Below, piece after piece: positions 41,875 to 52,074 of a DNA stretch of 64,000 bases (positions are counted from its first letter, which is position 1; each line of letters begins with the position of its first letter). The position numbers and the translations under genes are program-made. The stretch spans positions 54,385-118,384 of the forward strand of contig DIER01000031.1 of the NCBI GenBank assembly GCA_002418725.1. The letters are read 5' to 3'. The notes beneath the pieces were generated by a model. The model was not told the DNA's origin. It was given only the letters and a program-made list of their open reading frames with translations, and did no database searches. The DNA is from Acholeplasmataceae bacterium UBA5769. GTDB lineage: Bacteria; Bacillota_I; Bacilli_A; Acholeplasmatales; Acholeplasmataceae.

Positions 41875-44800
41875 AATATTCATTGAAAGGCAAAAGGATT
41901 ATCAAATCGAATGTGCTTCACTCATGCATGAAATGAAACATGTCTTAGGCATTGATGTTTCATCACTTCGTTATTTTGTGATCTATGATATCTGGGGGAT
42001 GACACCAGAAGAATTTAAGCAAACAGAGTTTACGGTTTTCGCTGAAAAAAATAAAGATCTCGTGCATCATCACCTTGATTTATCAAAACCTTATGTTGCC
42101 ATTGAATACTTGCCAGGACAATATGATCAAAGAGCTGACAGCGCCTTACAATGTGTGCATCTCTTTGTTCAAAACGAAAACATCAACATTAAAACAGGAA
42201 CCCTGATGTTGTTTGATGAAGGGATTGAATTAGATCAGCTGTTAAAAATCGAAGACTATTTCATCAACAAGGTTGAAGCGAGAAAAAAGGATATGTCACT
42301 TTTTGATTTTCCAGAAGGAAGTCAACCAGATAAAGTTTTAGTGTTGGAAGGATTTATCTCATTTGGGCAACAAGATTTAATCGCCTTTCATCATCACATG
42401 GGGCTTGCGATGACCATGGATGATCTTATGTTTGTACAATCCTATTTTCAAAAGATCAAGAGAAATCCAACAGAAACTGAGATCAAAGTGTTAGATACGT
42501 ATTGGAGTGATCATTGTCGTCACACAACGTTTGAAACCATTTTAGAAGAAATCGTGTTCGAAGAAGATGAGCATCAAACACTTAAGCAAGCCTTTCTTGA
42601 ATATCAAGAGGTTCGCAAGTTATTAAACCGAGAAGAGCATCCGATGACCTTTATGGATCTTGCTACGATTAATGCAAAATATGAGTTGAAGCGTGGGAAC
42701 TTAAAAGATTTAGAAATCTCTGATGAGCATAATGCAGCAAGCATAGTGATCGATGTCGACATTGACGGTGAAACTGAACCATGGTTATTGATGTTTAAAA
42801 ATGAAACACATAACCACCCCACTGAGATAGAGCCTTTTGGAGGTGCTTCAACGTGTATTGGAGGTGCCATCAGAGACCCCTTAAGTGGACGTAGTTATGT
42901 GTATCAGGCGATGCGAATTAGCGGTGCTGGTGATATCACTGAACCTCTTTCAAAAACAAGAAAGGGAAAACTTCCTCAACGTGTCATTTCGAAAAAAGCG
43001 GCTGAAGGGTATGCATCTTACGGCAATCAAATCGGTCTTGCCACAACCTTTGTTCAAGAAATCTATCATGAAGGTTATAAGGCAAAACGTATGGAAGTTG
43101 GTGCGGTTATAGGCTGTGCACCACAAGCCCACGTCAGAAGAGAAAAGCCTAAACCTGGAGATCTAATTCTTTTAATTGGTGGAAGAACTGGAAGAGATGG
43201 CATTGGAGGTGCAACGGGATCTTCTAAGGGACATCGAGAATCCTCGATTACCAGTTCTGCAGCTGAAGTTCAAAAAGGAAACGCCCCCACTGAAAGAAAG
43301 ATGCAACGCCTTTTTAGAAATCAAGCTTTTTCCAAATGTGTCAAGAAAGCCAATGATTTTGGTGCAGGTGGTATCAGTGTCGCGATTGGTGAACTTGCTG
43401 ATGGTATTTCTATTGAACTCGATAAAATACCAACCAAATATCAGGGGTTAAATGCAACTGAACTTGCCATCAGTGAATCGCAAGAACGGATGGCAGTTGT
43501 GATTGATCCTCGCTTGGAACAGACAGTTAAAGATTTATGTTATCAAGAAAATCTTGAGGTAACGACAGTCGCGCATGTTACAGAAGAAAAGAGCCTTATC
43601 ATGACCTTTAATGGCGAAAAGGTCTGTCATATAGATCGAGAATTTCTAGATGCATCTGGTGTGAGAAACAGACAAAAAGTCATCGTTAAGTCTGATGTCT
43701 GGCAGGATGTAGTTCATCAGACATATGAAGGATTAGACATAAAAGAAAAAACATTTTCGATGTTACAGGATTTAAACGTGACGTCTCAACAAGGCCTAGT
43801 GGAAATGTTTGATAGCACCATCGGAACGACAACGGTATTAATGCCTTATGGGGGAAAGCATCAAAAAACAAAAACACAGGTTTCTGTCCAAAGACTACCG
43901 ATGATTCACGGGAAAACGAACACAGTATCCATCATGGCTTATGGTTTTGATCCCTATCTTTCAGAGAAAAATCCATATCTAGGGGCATCCTATGCCATCA
44001 TAGAAAGTCTTGCAAAAGTGGTTGCGTGTGGTGGATATGATCAGCAAGTGAGATTTTCTTTTCAGGAGTATTTTGAGAGATTAGGCACATCAAAAGAAAC
44101 ATGGGGGAAACCATTTAAATCTCTTCTAGGTGCATTTAAAACACTTAAAGATTTTGGATTTGCAGCGATTGGCGGTAAGGATTCGATGAGTGGAACTTTT
44201 GAAGATTGGCATGTACCACCCACGTTGATTAGTTTTGCAGTATCCAAAGGCGATATTCGAGACATCATCTCTAATGCTTTTGTAAAAAAAGATTCCTATC
44301 TTTATTTGGCAAAACATCAAAGAGATCCTTTGGGCAGACCTCATATAGAACAATTAAGCAAGATGTATCATGAAGTTCATAAACACATCATAAGTAAAAC
44401 AGTTATTTCTGCGTATGCCTTAACTTTTGGTGGTTTAATGGAAGCACTTGTGAAAGCTACTTTTGGTCAAAAAATAGGTATTGATGTTAAAACAGACCTT
44501 CATCTTTTTGATAAAGATTATGGATCGATTTTAATGGAAAGTAGTGAGCAACTCGACCATCCTGATTTTATTTATCTTGGAAGAACAACAGGAACTGAAG
44601 CTGTCACTATCAATGGCATATCAATGGGTATTCAAGAACTTTTAGAGGTTAATGAATCTCGGTTTAAAGAGATATATCCCATCACACATCAAGAGGTGAG
44701 ATTAGAACACTGTGAGATGATCTCACATCCTCATGTTGAAGATGAACGTGAAATAAAGAAAAAAGAGGTCCATGTTTTACTTCCTATATTCCCAGGAACC

Positions 44801-45565
44801 AATTGTGAATACGACAGTGAACGTGCCTTTATGCAAGCAGGCGCAACAGTCACATCTTTTGTTTTCAATAATCTGACACAAGAAGACATCAACACCTCGA
44901 TTCACCTATTGGAACATCACATAGATCAAACCGATATCTTGATGCTCAGTGGAGGATTTAGCAGTGGTGATGAACCAGATGGCAGTGGGAAGTTTATCGC
45001 AAACGTCTTAAGACACCCCTTGATTTCTAAAGCAATCCAAAGATTGATCCACAGGAAAGGTTTAATCCTAGGAATATGTAATGGATTTCAAGCATTGATT
45101 AAGTCAGGTCTACTCCCATATGGTGAGGTTATGGAGATTGATAAGCATGATCCCAATCTTCATCGAAACATCCTTGGACGTCACATCTCAAAGTTAGTCC
45201 ATACGAAGGCAATAGCCTCAAAAAGCCCTTGGTTAAAGGGGATGGATCATCAGGTTTATCTGGTACCTATTTCACACGGTGAAGGAAGGTTTGTTGTAGG
45301 AAAAAATGAACTTGAGATGTTAAAAGAAAATGGTCAAATTGCCTTTCAATATGTGAATGATATTGGACATCCCTCCTATCATCCAGAAGTTAATCCTAAC
45401 GGTTCAACTTTTGCAATCGAAGGGATAACATCGAAGGATGGCCTTATTTTAGGAAAAATGGGACATAGTGAAAGACTTGATCGCGAGCTTTATAAAAATG
45501 TACCCGATATCAAAGAACAATCAATCTTCACCAATGCGGTGAGTTATATCAAACAAAGGGGTTAA
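41864..45565 (+). CDS. purL: Long-form phosphoribosylformylglycinamidine synthase with fused glutaminase
   Basis: A single 1233-residue FGAM synthase. The synthetase part has 'SDHCRHTTFE' (about 209-218), 'KNETHNHPTEIEPFGGAST' (about 311-329), 'GGRTGRDGIGGATGSS' (about 437-452) and the second catalytic half. The C-terminal glutaminase (about 970-1233) has the nucleophile Cys in 'LGICNGFQ' and 'PISHGEGRF'. It is the fused type, without separate purS and purQ as in Bacillus; length is nearer to the clostridial/enterobacterial long form. ATG 41864 is preferred over GTG 41855 because AAAGGTG lies before it. Confidence 0.95.
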   Translation: MQTRIFIERQKDYQIECASLMHEMKHVLGIDVSSLRYFVIYDIWGMTPEEFKQTEFTVFAEKNKDLVHHHLDLSKPYVAIEYLPGQYDQRADSALQCVHLFVQNENINIKTGTLMLFDEGIELDQLLKIEDYFINKVEARKKDMSLFDFPEGSQPDKVLVLEGFISFGQQDLIAFHHHMGLAMTMDDLMFVQSYFQKIKRNPTETEIKVLDTYWSDHCRHTTFETILEEIVFEEDEHQTLKQAFLEYQEVRKLLNREEHPMTFMDLATINAKYELKRGNLKDLEISDEHNAASIVIDVDIDGETEPWLLMFKNETHNHPTEIEPFGGASTCIGGAIRDPLSGRSYVYQAMRISGAGDITEPLSKTRKGKLPQRVISKKAAEGYASYGNQIGLATTFVQEIYHEGYKAKRMEVGAVIGCAPQAHVRREKPKPGDLILLIGGRTGRDGIGGATGSSKGHRESSITSSAAEVQKGNAPTERKMQRLFRNQAFSKCVKKANDFGAGGISVAIGELADGISIELDKIPTKYQGLNATELAISESQERMAVVIDPRLEQTVKDLCYQENLEVTTVAHVTEEKSLIMTFNGEKVCHIDREFLDASGVRNRQKVIVKSDVWQDVVHQTYEGLDIKEKTFSMLQDLNVTSQQGLVEMFDSTIGTTTVLMPYGGKHQKTKTQVSVQRLPMIHGKTNTVSIMAYGFDPYLSEKNPYLGASYAIIESLAKVVACGGYDQQVRFSFQEYFERLGTSKETWGKPFKSLLGAFKTLKDFGFAAIGGKDSMSGTFEDWHVPPTLISFAVSKGDIRDIISNAFVKKDSYLYLAKHQRDPLGRPHIEQLSKMYHEVHKHIISKTVISAYALTFGGLMEALVKATFGQKIGIDVKTDLHLFDKDYGSILMESSEQLDHPDFIYLGRTTGTEAVTINGISMGIQELLEVNESRFKEIYPITHQEVRLEHCEMISHPHVEDEREIKKKEVHVLLPIFPGTNCEYDSERAFMQAGATVTSFVFNNLTQEDINTSIHLLEHHIDQTDILMLSGGFSSGDEPDGSGKFIANVLRHPLISKAIQRLIHRKGLILGICNGFQALIKSGLLPYGEVMEIDKHDPNLHRNILGRHISKLVHTKAIASKSPWLKGMDHQVYLVPISHGEGRFVVGKNELEMLKENGQIAFQYVNDIGHPSYHPEVNPNGSTFAIEGITSKDGLILGKMGHSERLDRELYKNVPDIKEQSIFTNAVSYIKQRG

Positions 45566-45570
45566 TAAAG

Positions 45571-46269
45571 ATGAAACTGTTATATGAGGGAAAAGCTAAA
45601 AAGATTTATCAAACAGAGAATGATCAAGAAATCATGGTTTATTATAAAGACGATGCAACGGCATTCAATGGGATAAAAAAAGCACAGATTGTCTCTAAAG
45701 GTGAACTTAATAATGCCATATCATCACTGATTTTTACATTTCTAACCAAACACGACATTCCCAATCATTTCATTAAAAAGGTTAGTGATCGGGAACAACT
45801 GTGCAAAAAAGTGTCGATTATCCCTTTAGAAGTGATTGTTCGAAATGTGGTTGCAGGATCTCTTGCGAAAAGACTACAAATCCCTGAAGGTGAAAAGATT
45901 GAACATACTGTGTATGAGATTTGTTATAAGAACGATGAACTTGGTGATCCACTCATCAATGATCATCATGCGGTCATGTTAAAACTTGCGTCTTATGATG
46001 AACTTAAAGAGATTTATAAGGTGACTGAAAAAATCAATACGCTACTTGTCAGTTTCTTTGATCAGGTAGGCATCCTTCTCGTTGATTTTAAAATTGAGTT
46101 TGGTAAGGATACAGCAGGACAGATCATTTTAGCGGATGAAATCAGCCCTGACACATGCCGTTTGTGGGATAAAGTAACTCATGAAAGATTGGATAAAGAC
46201 CGGTTTAGACGTGATTTAGGTAGCATTAAAGAAGCGTATCAAGAAATCTATGATCGGATAAAGGCATAG
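45571..46269 (+). CDS. purC: SAICAR synthetase
   Basis: Joins CAIR with aspartate. The 232-residue protein starts with 'LLYEGKAKKIYQT' (ATP-binding), has 'DDATAFNGIKK' and 'IPLEVIVRNVVAGSLAKR' (about 87-104), and ends with 'ILADEISPDTCRLWD' (about 187-201), all standard PurC signatures. Five bases after purL; the ribosome binding site AAAGGGG lies in the purL end. Confidence 0.96.
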   Translation: MKLLYEGKAKKIYQTENDQEIMVYYKDDATAFNGIKKAQIVSKGELNNAISSLIFTFLTKHDIPNHFIKKVSDREQLCKKVSIIPLEVIVRNVVAGSLAKRLQIPEGEKIEHTVYEICYKNDELGDPLINDHHAVMLKLASYDELKEIYKVTEKINTLLVSFFDQVGILLVDFKIEFGKDTAGQIILADEISPDTCRLWDKVTHERLDKDRFRRDLGSIKEAYQEIYDRIKA

Positions 46270-46270
46270 C

Positions 46271-47686
46271 ATGCGAAGAAAAGATAAAGTTTTTGATGAT
46301 CATCCAAAAGAAGAATGTGGCGTATTCGGTGTGATCAATGTCGATAATGCAAGTGAAGTGATGTATTATGGCTTACACGCTTTGCAGCACCGTGGACAGG
46401 AAGGCGCTGGCATTATCTCGGTTGATCAAGATCAATTTTATAAAGTGAAGGGACAAGGTTTAGTTGCTGAAGTCTTTAAAGAGTCTGATTTACAAGCACT
46501 TAAGGGCTCTGCAGCGATTGGACATGTCCGTTATTCCACCAGTGGTGGGTCATTGATTGAAAATGTACAACCGCTGTTTTTTAGACATAGCACCGGTGAT
46601 TTTGCGCTATGTCATAACGGTAATTTGGTTAATTCTCAGCAGCTACGCACTTCTTTAGAGCGAGAAGGATCTATATTTCAAACGACATCAGATAGCGAAA
46701 TATTTGCTCATCTCATCAAGAAAGATCACCAACGAAATCGTTTAGGAGCGATTAAGGAAGCGTTAAATAAGATTGAAGGTGCTTTTGCATTTCTTGCTTT
46801 AACGAAAGATAATTTATACATTATGCGTGATAAAAATAGCTTAAGACCGCTTTCGTTAGGTAAACTTAATGGGGGTTATGTCGTCAGCAGTGAAACGTGT
46901 GCACTTGACATTGTAGGCGCAACTTTTGTACGTGACATTCTCGCTGGTGAGATTTTAATCATTCATCAAGATAACACCATGACACAAGACTTTTATGCAG
47001 AAAAGGTTTATCACAACATGTGTGCGATGGAATATATTTATTTTTCTCGTCCAGATTCTGTGATTGAAGGCATTAACGTCCATACATCCAGAAAGGAAGC
47101 AGGGAAAATCTTAGCCAGAGAAGCTTTTGTTGAAGCGGACATTGTTGTAGGTGTGCCTGATTCTTCTATTTCAGCTGCAAGTGGTTATGCTGAAGAAAGT
47201 AAAATTCCTTTTGAAATGGGATTGATTAAAAATAAATATGTGGGGCGTACATTCATTCAACCATCGCAAGCCATGCGTGAAAAAGGTGTGAAGATGAAAC
47301 TTTCACCATTAAAAAGTATCGTTTATGATAAACGGGTCGTTTTAATTGATGATTCGATTGTGAGGGGGACCACTTCAAAGAAGATTATTAAGTTACTCAG
47401 AGATGCTGGTGCCAAAGAAATCCATATGCGGATTGCATCACCTCCCATCACAAATCCATGTTTTTATGGGGTAGATACATCGACCTATGAAGAACTGATT
47501 GCTGCATCCCATTCAGTAAGTGAATTAAAGGACTATATTGGTGCAGATTCTTTAGCGTTTTTATCCATTGAAGGACTCTATCAAGCCACACAAAAGCGGA
47601 AATTATGTCTTTCTTGTTTTACAGGTAAATATCCTACCTATTTGTATAAAGATGTTAAAGACGCCAATAAAGATCAAAAATTCTAG
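46271..47686 (+). CDS. purF: Amidophosphoribosyltransferase
   Basis: Commits PRPP to purine synthesis. The 471-residue protein begins with a 15-residue propeptide ending 'KEE' before catalytic C16 ('CGVFG'), as in the Bacillus type that needs processing. The PRPP motif 'VVLIDDSIVRGTTSKK' lies near residue 356. Cys residues in 'NMCAMEYIYF', 'TNPCFYG' and 'LCLSCFTG' match the positions that bind a [4Fe-4S] cluster in the Bacillus enzyme, implying oxygen-sensitive regulation. Confidence 0.96.
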   Translation: MRRKDKVFDDHPKEECGVFGVINVDNASEVMYYGLHALQHRGQEGAGIISVDQDQFYKVKGQGLVAEVFKESDLQALKGSAAIGHVRYSTSGGSLIENVQPLFFRHSTGDFALCHNGNLVNSQQLRTSLEREGSIFQTTSDSEIFAHLIKKDHQRNRLGAIKEALNKIEGAFAFLALTKDNLYIMRDKNSLRPLSLGKLNGGYVVSSETCALDIVGATFVRDILAGEILIIHQDNTMTQDFYAEKVYHNMCAMEYIYFSRPDSVIEGINVHTSRKEAGKILAREAFVEADIVVGVPDSSISAASGYAEESKIPFEMGLIKNKYVGRTFIQPSQAMREKGVKMKLSPLKSIVYDKRVVLIDDSIVRGTTSKKIIKLLRDAGAKEIHMRIASPPITNPCFYGVDTSTYEELIAASHSVSELKDYIGADSLAFLSIEGLYQATQKRKLCLSCFTGKYPTYLYKDVKDANKDQKF

Positions 47687-47694
47687 GAGGAAAC

Positions 47695-48717
47695 ATGAGC
47701 AAATCGTATGCATCCTCAGGGGTTTCCCTGGATTTAGGATATGAAGCAGTATCACGCATGAAAAAGCATGTCATGAGAACCAAAAACCAAGGTGTTATGG
47801 AATCGATTGGGGGATTTGGTGGGCTATTTGATTTATCTGGTTATGGCATCAAAGAACCTGTTTTAGTCAGTGGAACCGATGGTGTTGGGACAAAATTAAA
47901 AATCGCTCAAATGATGGATAAACACGATACCATTGGCATTGATTTGGTTGCCATGTGTGTCAATGACATTATAACGGTAGGGGCGAAACCACTCTTCTTT
48001 TTAGATTACATCGCAACCCACAAAATTATGCCTAAACAAATTGAGGATTTGGTCAAAGGGATGACCGATGGGTGTATCGAAGCAGGATGTGCTTTGATTG
48101 GTGGAGAAACCGCTGAAATGAATGATTTATACCGTGAAGGTGATTATGATTTAGCGGGGTATGCCACAGGTGTTGTTGAAAAATCAAAATTCATCAAAAA
48201 AGAACATATGAGAGAAGGACAAGTGCTGATTGGACTACCTTCAAGTGGTATTCATTCGAACGGGTATTCACTTGTTCGAAAAATCTTTTTCAAGGACCAC
48301 CATTTCGCTTTAGATCACGTATTTCCTGAACTGAATGTATCACTTGGGGAAGAACTCCTTAAACCGACATGTATCTATGTGAAACCTGTTTTAGCGTTAA
48401 TTGAAAAAGTTGATGTGAAAGGGATTGCGCATATCACAGGTGGTGGATTTATCGAAAACATTCCCCGCATGCTTCCTGAAGGGTTAGGTGTCATCATTGA
48501 TGAACATACCCTTCCTCAAATGGGGATTTTTCAAGTGATGGAAAGACTTGGAAACATGGATCATCTTGAAATGTTTAACATCTTTAATATGGGTATAGGC
48601 ATGGTGATTGCAGTTGATGAAACAGATGTGGAAACATCACTCACCTTGTTGTCTGCATCTAAGGCTAGAGTCATTGGACATGTAGTACGTGGCGAAGGGG
48701 TTGTGATCACATCGTGA
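47695..48717 (+). CDS. purM: AIR synthetase
   Basis: Phosphoribosylformylglycinamidine cyclo-ligase, 340 residues. 'YASSGVSLDLGYEAV', 'GTDGVGTKLKIA' (about 60-71), 'CVNDIITVGAKPLFFLDYIA' and 'GETAEMNDLY' are family signatures; 'GIAHITGGGFIENIPRML' is near residue 243. AGGAGG precedes the start. Overlaps purN by four bases. Confidence 0.96.
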   Translation: MSKSYASSGVSLDLGYEAVSRMKKHVMRTKNQGVMESIGGFGGLFDLSGYGIKEPVLVSGTDGVGTKLKIAQMMDKHDTIGIDLVAMCVNDIITVGAKPLFFLDYIATHKIMPKQIEDLVKGMTDGCIEAGCALIGGETAEMNDLYREGDYDLAGYATGVVEKSKFIKKEHMREGQVLIGLPSSGIHSNGYSLVRKIFFKDHHFALDHVFPELNVSLGEELLKPTCIYVKPVLALIEKVDVKGIAHITGGGFIENIPRMLPEGLGVIIDEHTLPQMGIFQVMERLGNMDHLEMFNIFNMGIGMVIAVDETDVETSLTLLSASKARVIGHVVRGEGVVITS

Positions 48718-49286
48718 AAAGAATTGCTGTTTTTGCCAGTGGGTACGGGTCAAACTTCCAAAAAATTCATGAGAATATTAAGTATGGCTTGATGGATGCA
48801 ACGTTAACACTTTTTGTTAGTGATCAAAAGGATGCACGTGCTGTGGTCTATGCAAAAGATCACAATATCACTTGTTTTGTTTTTGATGCAAACGCCTATC
48901 ATAGAAAGAGTGATTATGAAGAAGAGATTTTACATCTTCTTAAAAGACATCACGTTGATCTTATTGTTTTAGCAGGCTATATGCGAAAAATTGGACCAAC
49001 CCTTTTAAATGCATATCCCAAACGAATCTTAAATATACATCCTAGCTACTTACCAGCTTTTAAGGGTAAAGATGCCATTTTGCAAGCCTTTGACAGTGGG
49101 GTTGAGCAAACAGGTGTTACCGTTCATTTTGTTGATGAAAACTTGGATTCTGGAGAAATCATTCTCCAAGAGAAAGTTGATATCAAAGGTCAATCTTTAG
49201 AAAATCTAACAGCAGAGATTCACAGGGTAGAACACCGTTTATACACATTAGCCATTCAAAAAGTATTGGAGGAGATGATAGCATGA
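48714..49286 (+). CDS. purN: Phosphoribosylglycinamide formyltransferase (10-formyl-THF dependent)
   Basis: A 190-residue GAR transformylase. 'VFASGYGSNFQKI' (about 6-18), 'LAGYMRKIGP' (about 81-90), catalytic 'NIHPSYLPAFKG' (about 102-113) and 'GVTVHFVDENLDSGEII' follow the standard order. The start is GTG overlapping the purM stop (GTGA), so expression is coupled. The formate-dependent PurT is not seen. Confidence 0.94.
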   Translation: MKRIAVFASGYGSNFQKIHENIKYGLMDATLTLFVSDQKDARAVVYAKDHNITCFVFDANAYHRKSDYEEEILHLLKRHHVDLIVLAGYMRKIGPTLLNAYPKRILNIHPSYLPAFKGKDAILQAFDSGVEQTGVTVHFVDENLDSGEIILQEKVDIKGQSLENLTAEIHRVEHRLYTLAIQKVLEEMIA

Positions 49287-50803
49287 AAAAAGCACTCATA
49301 AGCGTCAGCAACAAAAAATATCTTGCAAGACTCGCTAAAGTTTTGATCGAACAAGGCTATGAAATTTTATCCACTGGAGGAACGAGTAAGTTTCTTTTGG
49401 AACATCAGATTGAAACAACCCAAGTCAGTGATTACACAGGGTTTCCTGAAATTTTGGATGGAAGAGTCAAAACACTACACCCTAAAATACATGCTGGACT
49501 GCTTGCTAAAAGAGATGAAGAAGAACATGTGAAAACACTTCTTGATCATAAGATACCGATGATTGACATGGTGGTTGTCAATCTATACCCCTTTGAAGAA
49601 ACCATTCAAAAAGAAAATGTTTCATTTCAAGAAGCGATTGAACAGATCGATATTGGTGGGCCCTCGATGCTTAGAAGTGCTGCTAAGAATATGGCATCGG
49701 TCACTGTTATTACGGATATCAATGACTATGAAGCTGTTATTAAAGAGATAAAAGCCTATGGGGATACGACTTTAGAGATGCGTAAATATTTAGCTCAGAA
49801 AGTGTTCTCGCTAACCGCATCTTATGATTTAGCAATCGCGAATTATTTGTCAGACAAAAAAACGTTTACGAAAACCTGGACGTTATATGATACCCTACGT
49901 TATGGTGAAAATCCACATCAAAACGCAGCTTTATATCAAGATAAAGAAGATGATCCATACGCTTTATTTCATGCCAATATTCTTCATGGCAAACAGCTAT
50001 CTTATAACAACATTCAAGATTTGAATGCTGCGATGAATATCATCAGTGAATTTAGTGAACCTTGTGCAGTCGCACTTAAGCATATGAATCCATGTGGTGT
50101 CGGTATAGGTCATACAATTGGAAAGGCTTTTGATAAAGCTTACCGAAGTGATGAGGTGAGCATCTTTGGGGGAATTATCGCACTAAACCGTGAGGTTGGT
50201 TTGGAACTCGCACAAACACTTCATCAAATATTTTTGGAAATTATCATCGCACCATCTTTTACTGAGGATGCTTTAAATGAATTGAAAAAGAAGAAAAATT
50301 TACGACTATTGACATTACCGATGCATAAGAAAAGCGTGACGAGTCAGCAGATCACATCGATTAATGGTGGTATTTTAGTACAAGATGTTGACCACAAAAT
50401 GATTGAATTGTCTGATTTGCGTTGTGTCACCAAGGAAAAACCGTCCCAAGCGTTAATGGAAGAAATGCTTTTTGCATGGAAGGTTGTAAAGCACGTTAAA
50501 AGCAACGCCATCGTTTTAACGAAAGATCATCAAACGATTGGTATTGGTGCGGGTCAAATGAACCGTATCGGTGCAGCAAAGATTGCTTTCGAATGGGCAA
50601 AAAGTCATGGACATACGGATGATATTGTACTTGCTTCGGATGCGTTTTTCCCATTTGATGATATCGTTGAACTCGCAAAAGCATATCATGTTATAGGGAT
50701 CATTCAACCTGGTGGATCGGTACGTGATCAAGATTCGATTGATGCCTGTGATCGTATGGGAATTCCGATGATGTTTACGGATTTCCGTCATTTTAAGCAC
50801 TGA
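49283..50803 (+). CDS. purH: Bifunctional AICAR transformylase/IMP cyclohydrolase
   Basis: Last two steps to IMP. Residues 1-190 are the cyclohydrolase (MGS-like fold: 'ALISVSNKK', 'ILSTGGTSKFL', 'GRVKTLHPKIHAGLL'). The remainder is the transformylase, with 'LRYGENPHQNAALY', 'VALKHMNPCGVGIG' (Lys-His pair) and 'IGIGAGQMNRIGAAKIA'. Length 506 is normal. Overlaps purN by ATGA and purD by TGATG. Confidence 0.96.
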   Translation: MKKALISVSNKKYLARLAKVLIEQGYEILSTGGTSKFLLEHQIETTQVSDYTGFPEILDGRVKTLHPKIHAGLLAKRDEEEHVKTLLDHKIPMIDMVVVNLYPFEETIQKENVSFQEAIEQIDIGGPSMLRSAAKNMASVTVITDINDYEAVIKEIKAYGDTTLEMRKYLAQKVFSLTASYDLAIANYLSDKKTFTKTWTLYDTLRYGENPHQNAALYQDKEDDPYALFHANILHGKQLSYNNIQDLNAAMNIISEFSEPCAVALKHMNPCGVGIGHTIGKAFDKAYRSDEVSIFGGIIALNREVGLELAQTLHQIFLEIIIAPSFTEDALNELKKKKNLRLLTLPMHKKSVTSQQITSINGGILVQDVDHKMIELSDLRCVTKEKPSQALMEEMLFAWKVVKHVKSNAIVLTKDHQTIGIGAGQMNRIGAAKIAFEWAKSHGHTDDIVLASDAFFPFDDIVELAKAYHVIGIIQPGGSVRDQDSIDACDRMGIPMMFTDFRHFKH

Positions 50804-52047
50804 TGAACGTGCTCGTGTTGGGGCATGGCGGAAGAGAACATGCACTGGTTGATGCACTTCATCGATCAGATCAAGTCAAACATATTTTTGTCTTAAATGG
50901 AAACCCAGGTATGCTTAAACTCGCAAAACCACTTTTTGGTAGCGAGGATGTAGCGCATATTGTTTCACTTTGCAAGAAGCATCATATTGAGATGGTGATA
51001 CCCGGTGGAGAGACATACTTAACAGAAGGGGTAGCTGATACACTTCATGAAGAAGGTATCACTTGTTTTGGTCCTAAAAAGAATGCTTCTCTTATTGAAA
51101 GCTCAAAGGCATATGCCAAAAGCATTATGGAAACCTATCAGGTACCAACAGGAGCATACCAAGTGTTTCATGATTATGAAAATGCATATGCGTATGTGAA
51201 AACATATAAACCTCCTTACGTTATCAAGTATGATGGGCTTGCTTTTGGAAAAGGTGTAACCATCGCAAAAACGCTTGATGAAGCAAAAGACGTGTTATAT
51301 GATTTACTTGTGAATCATGTTTATGGACAAGGTAAAGTGATCATTGAAGAGTTCTTAGAAGGTGAAGAATATTCCATGATATGTATGGTACACCATGAAA
51401 CCATTGTTCCATTACCACTCGCGAAAGATCATAAGCCAAGATATGAAAAAAACAAAGGACCTAATACAGGAGGTATGGGTGCATACTCACCTGTAGACTT
51501 TGTTGATGAAAAGACAAAGGCACAATCCCTTGAGATGATGAGAAAAGTTGCGTTGGGTATGGTTAAAGAGGGTAATCCATTTACAGGTTTCCTTTACGGA
51601 GGTTTTATTCTAACGAAAGACGGACCTAAGATTATTGAGTTTAATTGTAGACTAGGTGACCCAGAAGCAGAAGTCATTTTACCAAAAATCAAGAGTGATT
51701 TAGTGCATAGTATCAAACGTGTTTTAGATCATGAAACCTTTGAAATCGACGTTTTTGAAACATATCATCTGGGTTTTGTGATGGTAAGTGATGGTTACCC
51801 AGGGACGTATCTTAAAAAACAACCCCTTGAGATTAAAACAGAAATTGAAGATGAGATTTATCACATGGGGACGATACTTGAAGACGGGAAATTACTCACA
51901 AATGGTGGACGTGTCCTCTTTATCAGAGGGCAAGGAAACACGTTAGAAGAAGCTAGACTTCATGCATATAAAAAAGTTTCCTACATCAAAGCAGATCATC
52001 TTTTATATAGACATGATATAGGCAAAAAACAAGCGGACCTCGATTGA
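50803..52047 (+). CDS. purD: Phosphoribosylamine-glycine ligase
   Basis: ATP-grasp GAR synthetase, 414 residues. 'VLGHGGREHALVDAL' (4-18), 'KYDGLAFGKGVTIA' (about 142-155), 'KNKGPNTGGMGAYSPV' and 'EFNCRLGDPEAEVILP' (about 285-300) are diagnostic. Last gene of the pur operon; purB and purA are not in it. The terminator overlaps its 3' end. Confidence 0.96.
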   Translation: MNVLVLGHGGREHALVDALHRSDQVKHIFVLNGNPGMLKLAKPLFGSEDVAHIVSLCKKHHIEMVIPGGETYLTEGVADTLHEEGITCFGPKKNASLIESSKAYAKSIMETYQVPTGAYQVFHDYENAYAYVKTYKPPYVIKYDGLAFGKGVTIAKTLDEAKDVLYDLLVNHVYGQGKVIIEEFLEGEEYSMICMVHHETIVPLPLAKDHKPRYEKNKGPNTGGMGAYSPVDFVDEKTKAQSLEMMRKVALGMVKEGNPFTGFLYGGFILTKDGPKIIEFNCRLGDPEAEVILPKIKSDLVHSIKRVLDHETFEIDVFETYHLGFVMVSDGYPGTYLKKQPLEIKTEIEDEIYHMGTILEDGKLLTNGGRVLFIRGQGNTLEEARLHAYKKVSYIKADHLLYRHDIGKKQADLD

Positions 52048-52059
52048 AGTCCGCTTTTG
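52031..52059. terminator. Bidirectional terminator between pur operon and asd operon
   Basis: AAGCGGAC / GTCCGCTT with a 10-nt loop. T runs on both strands; the stem overlaps the purD stop codon. Confidence 0.88.
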
Positions 52060-52074
52060 TATAGGATGATTTAT

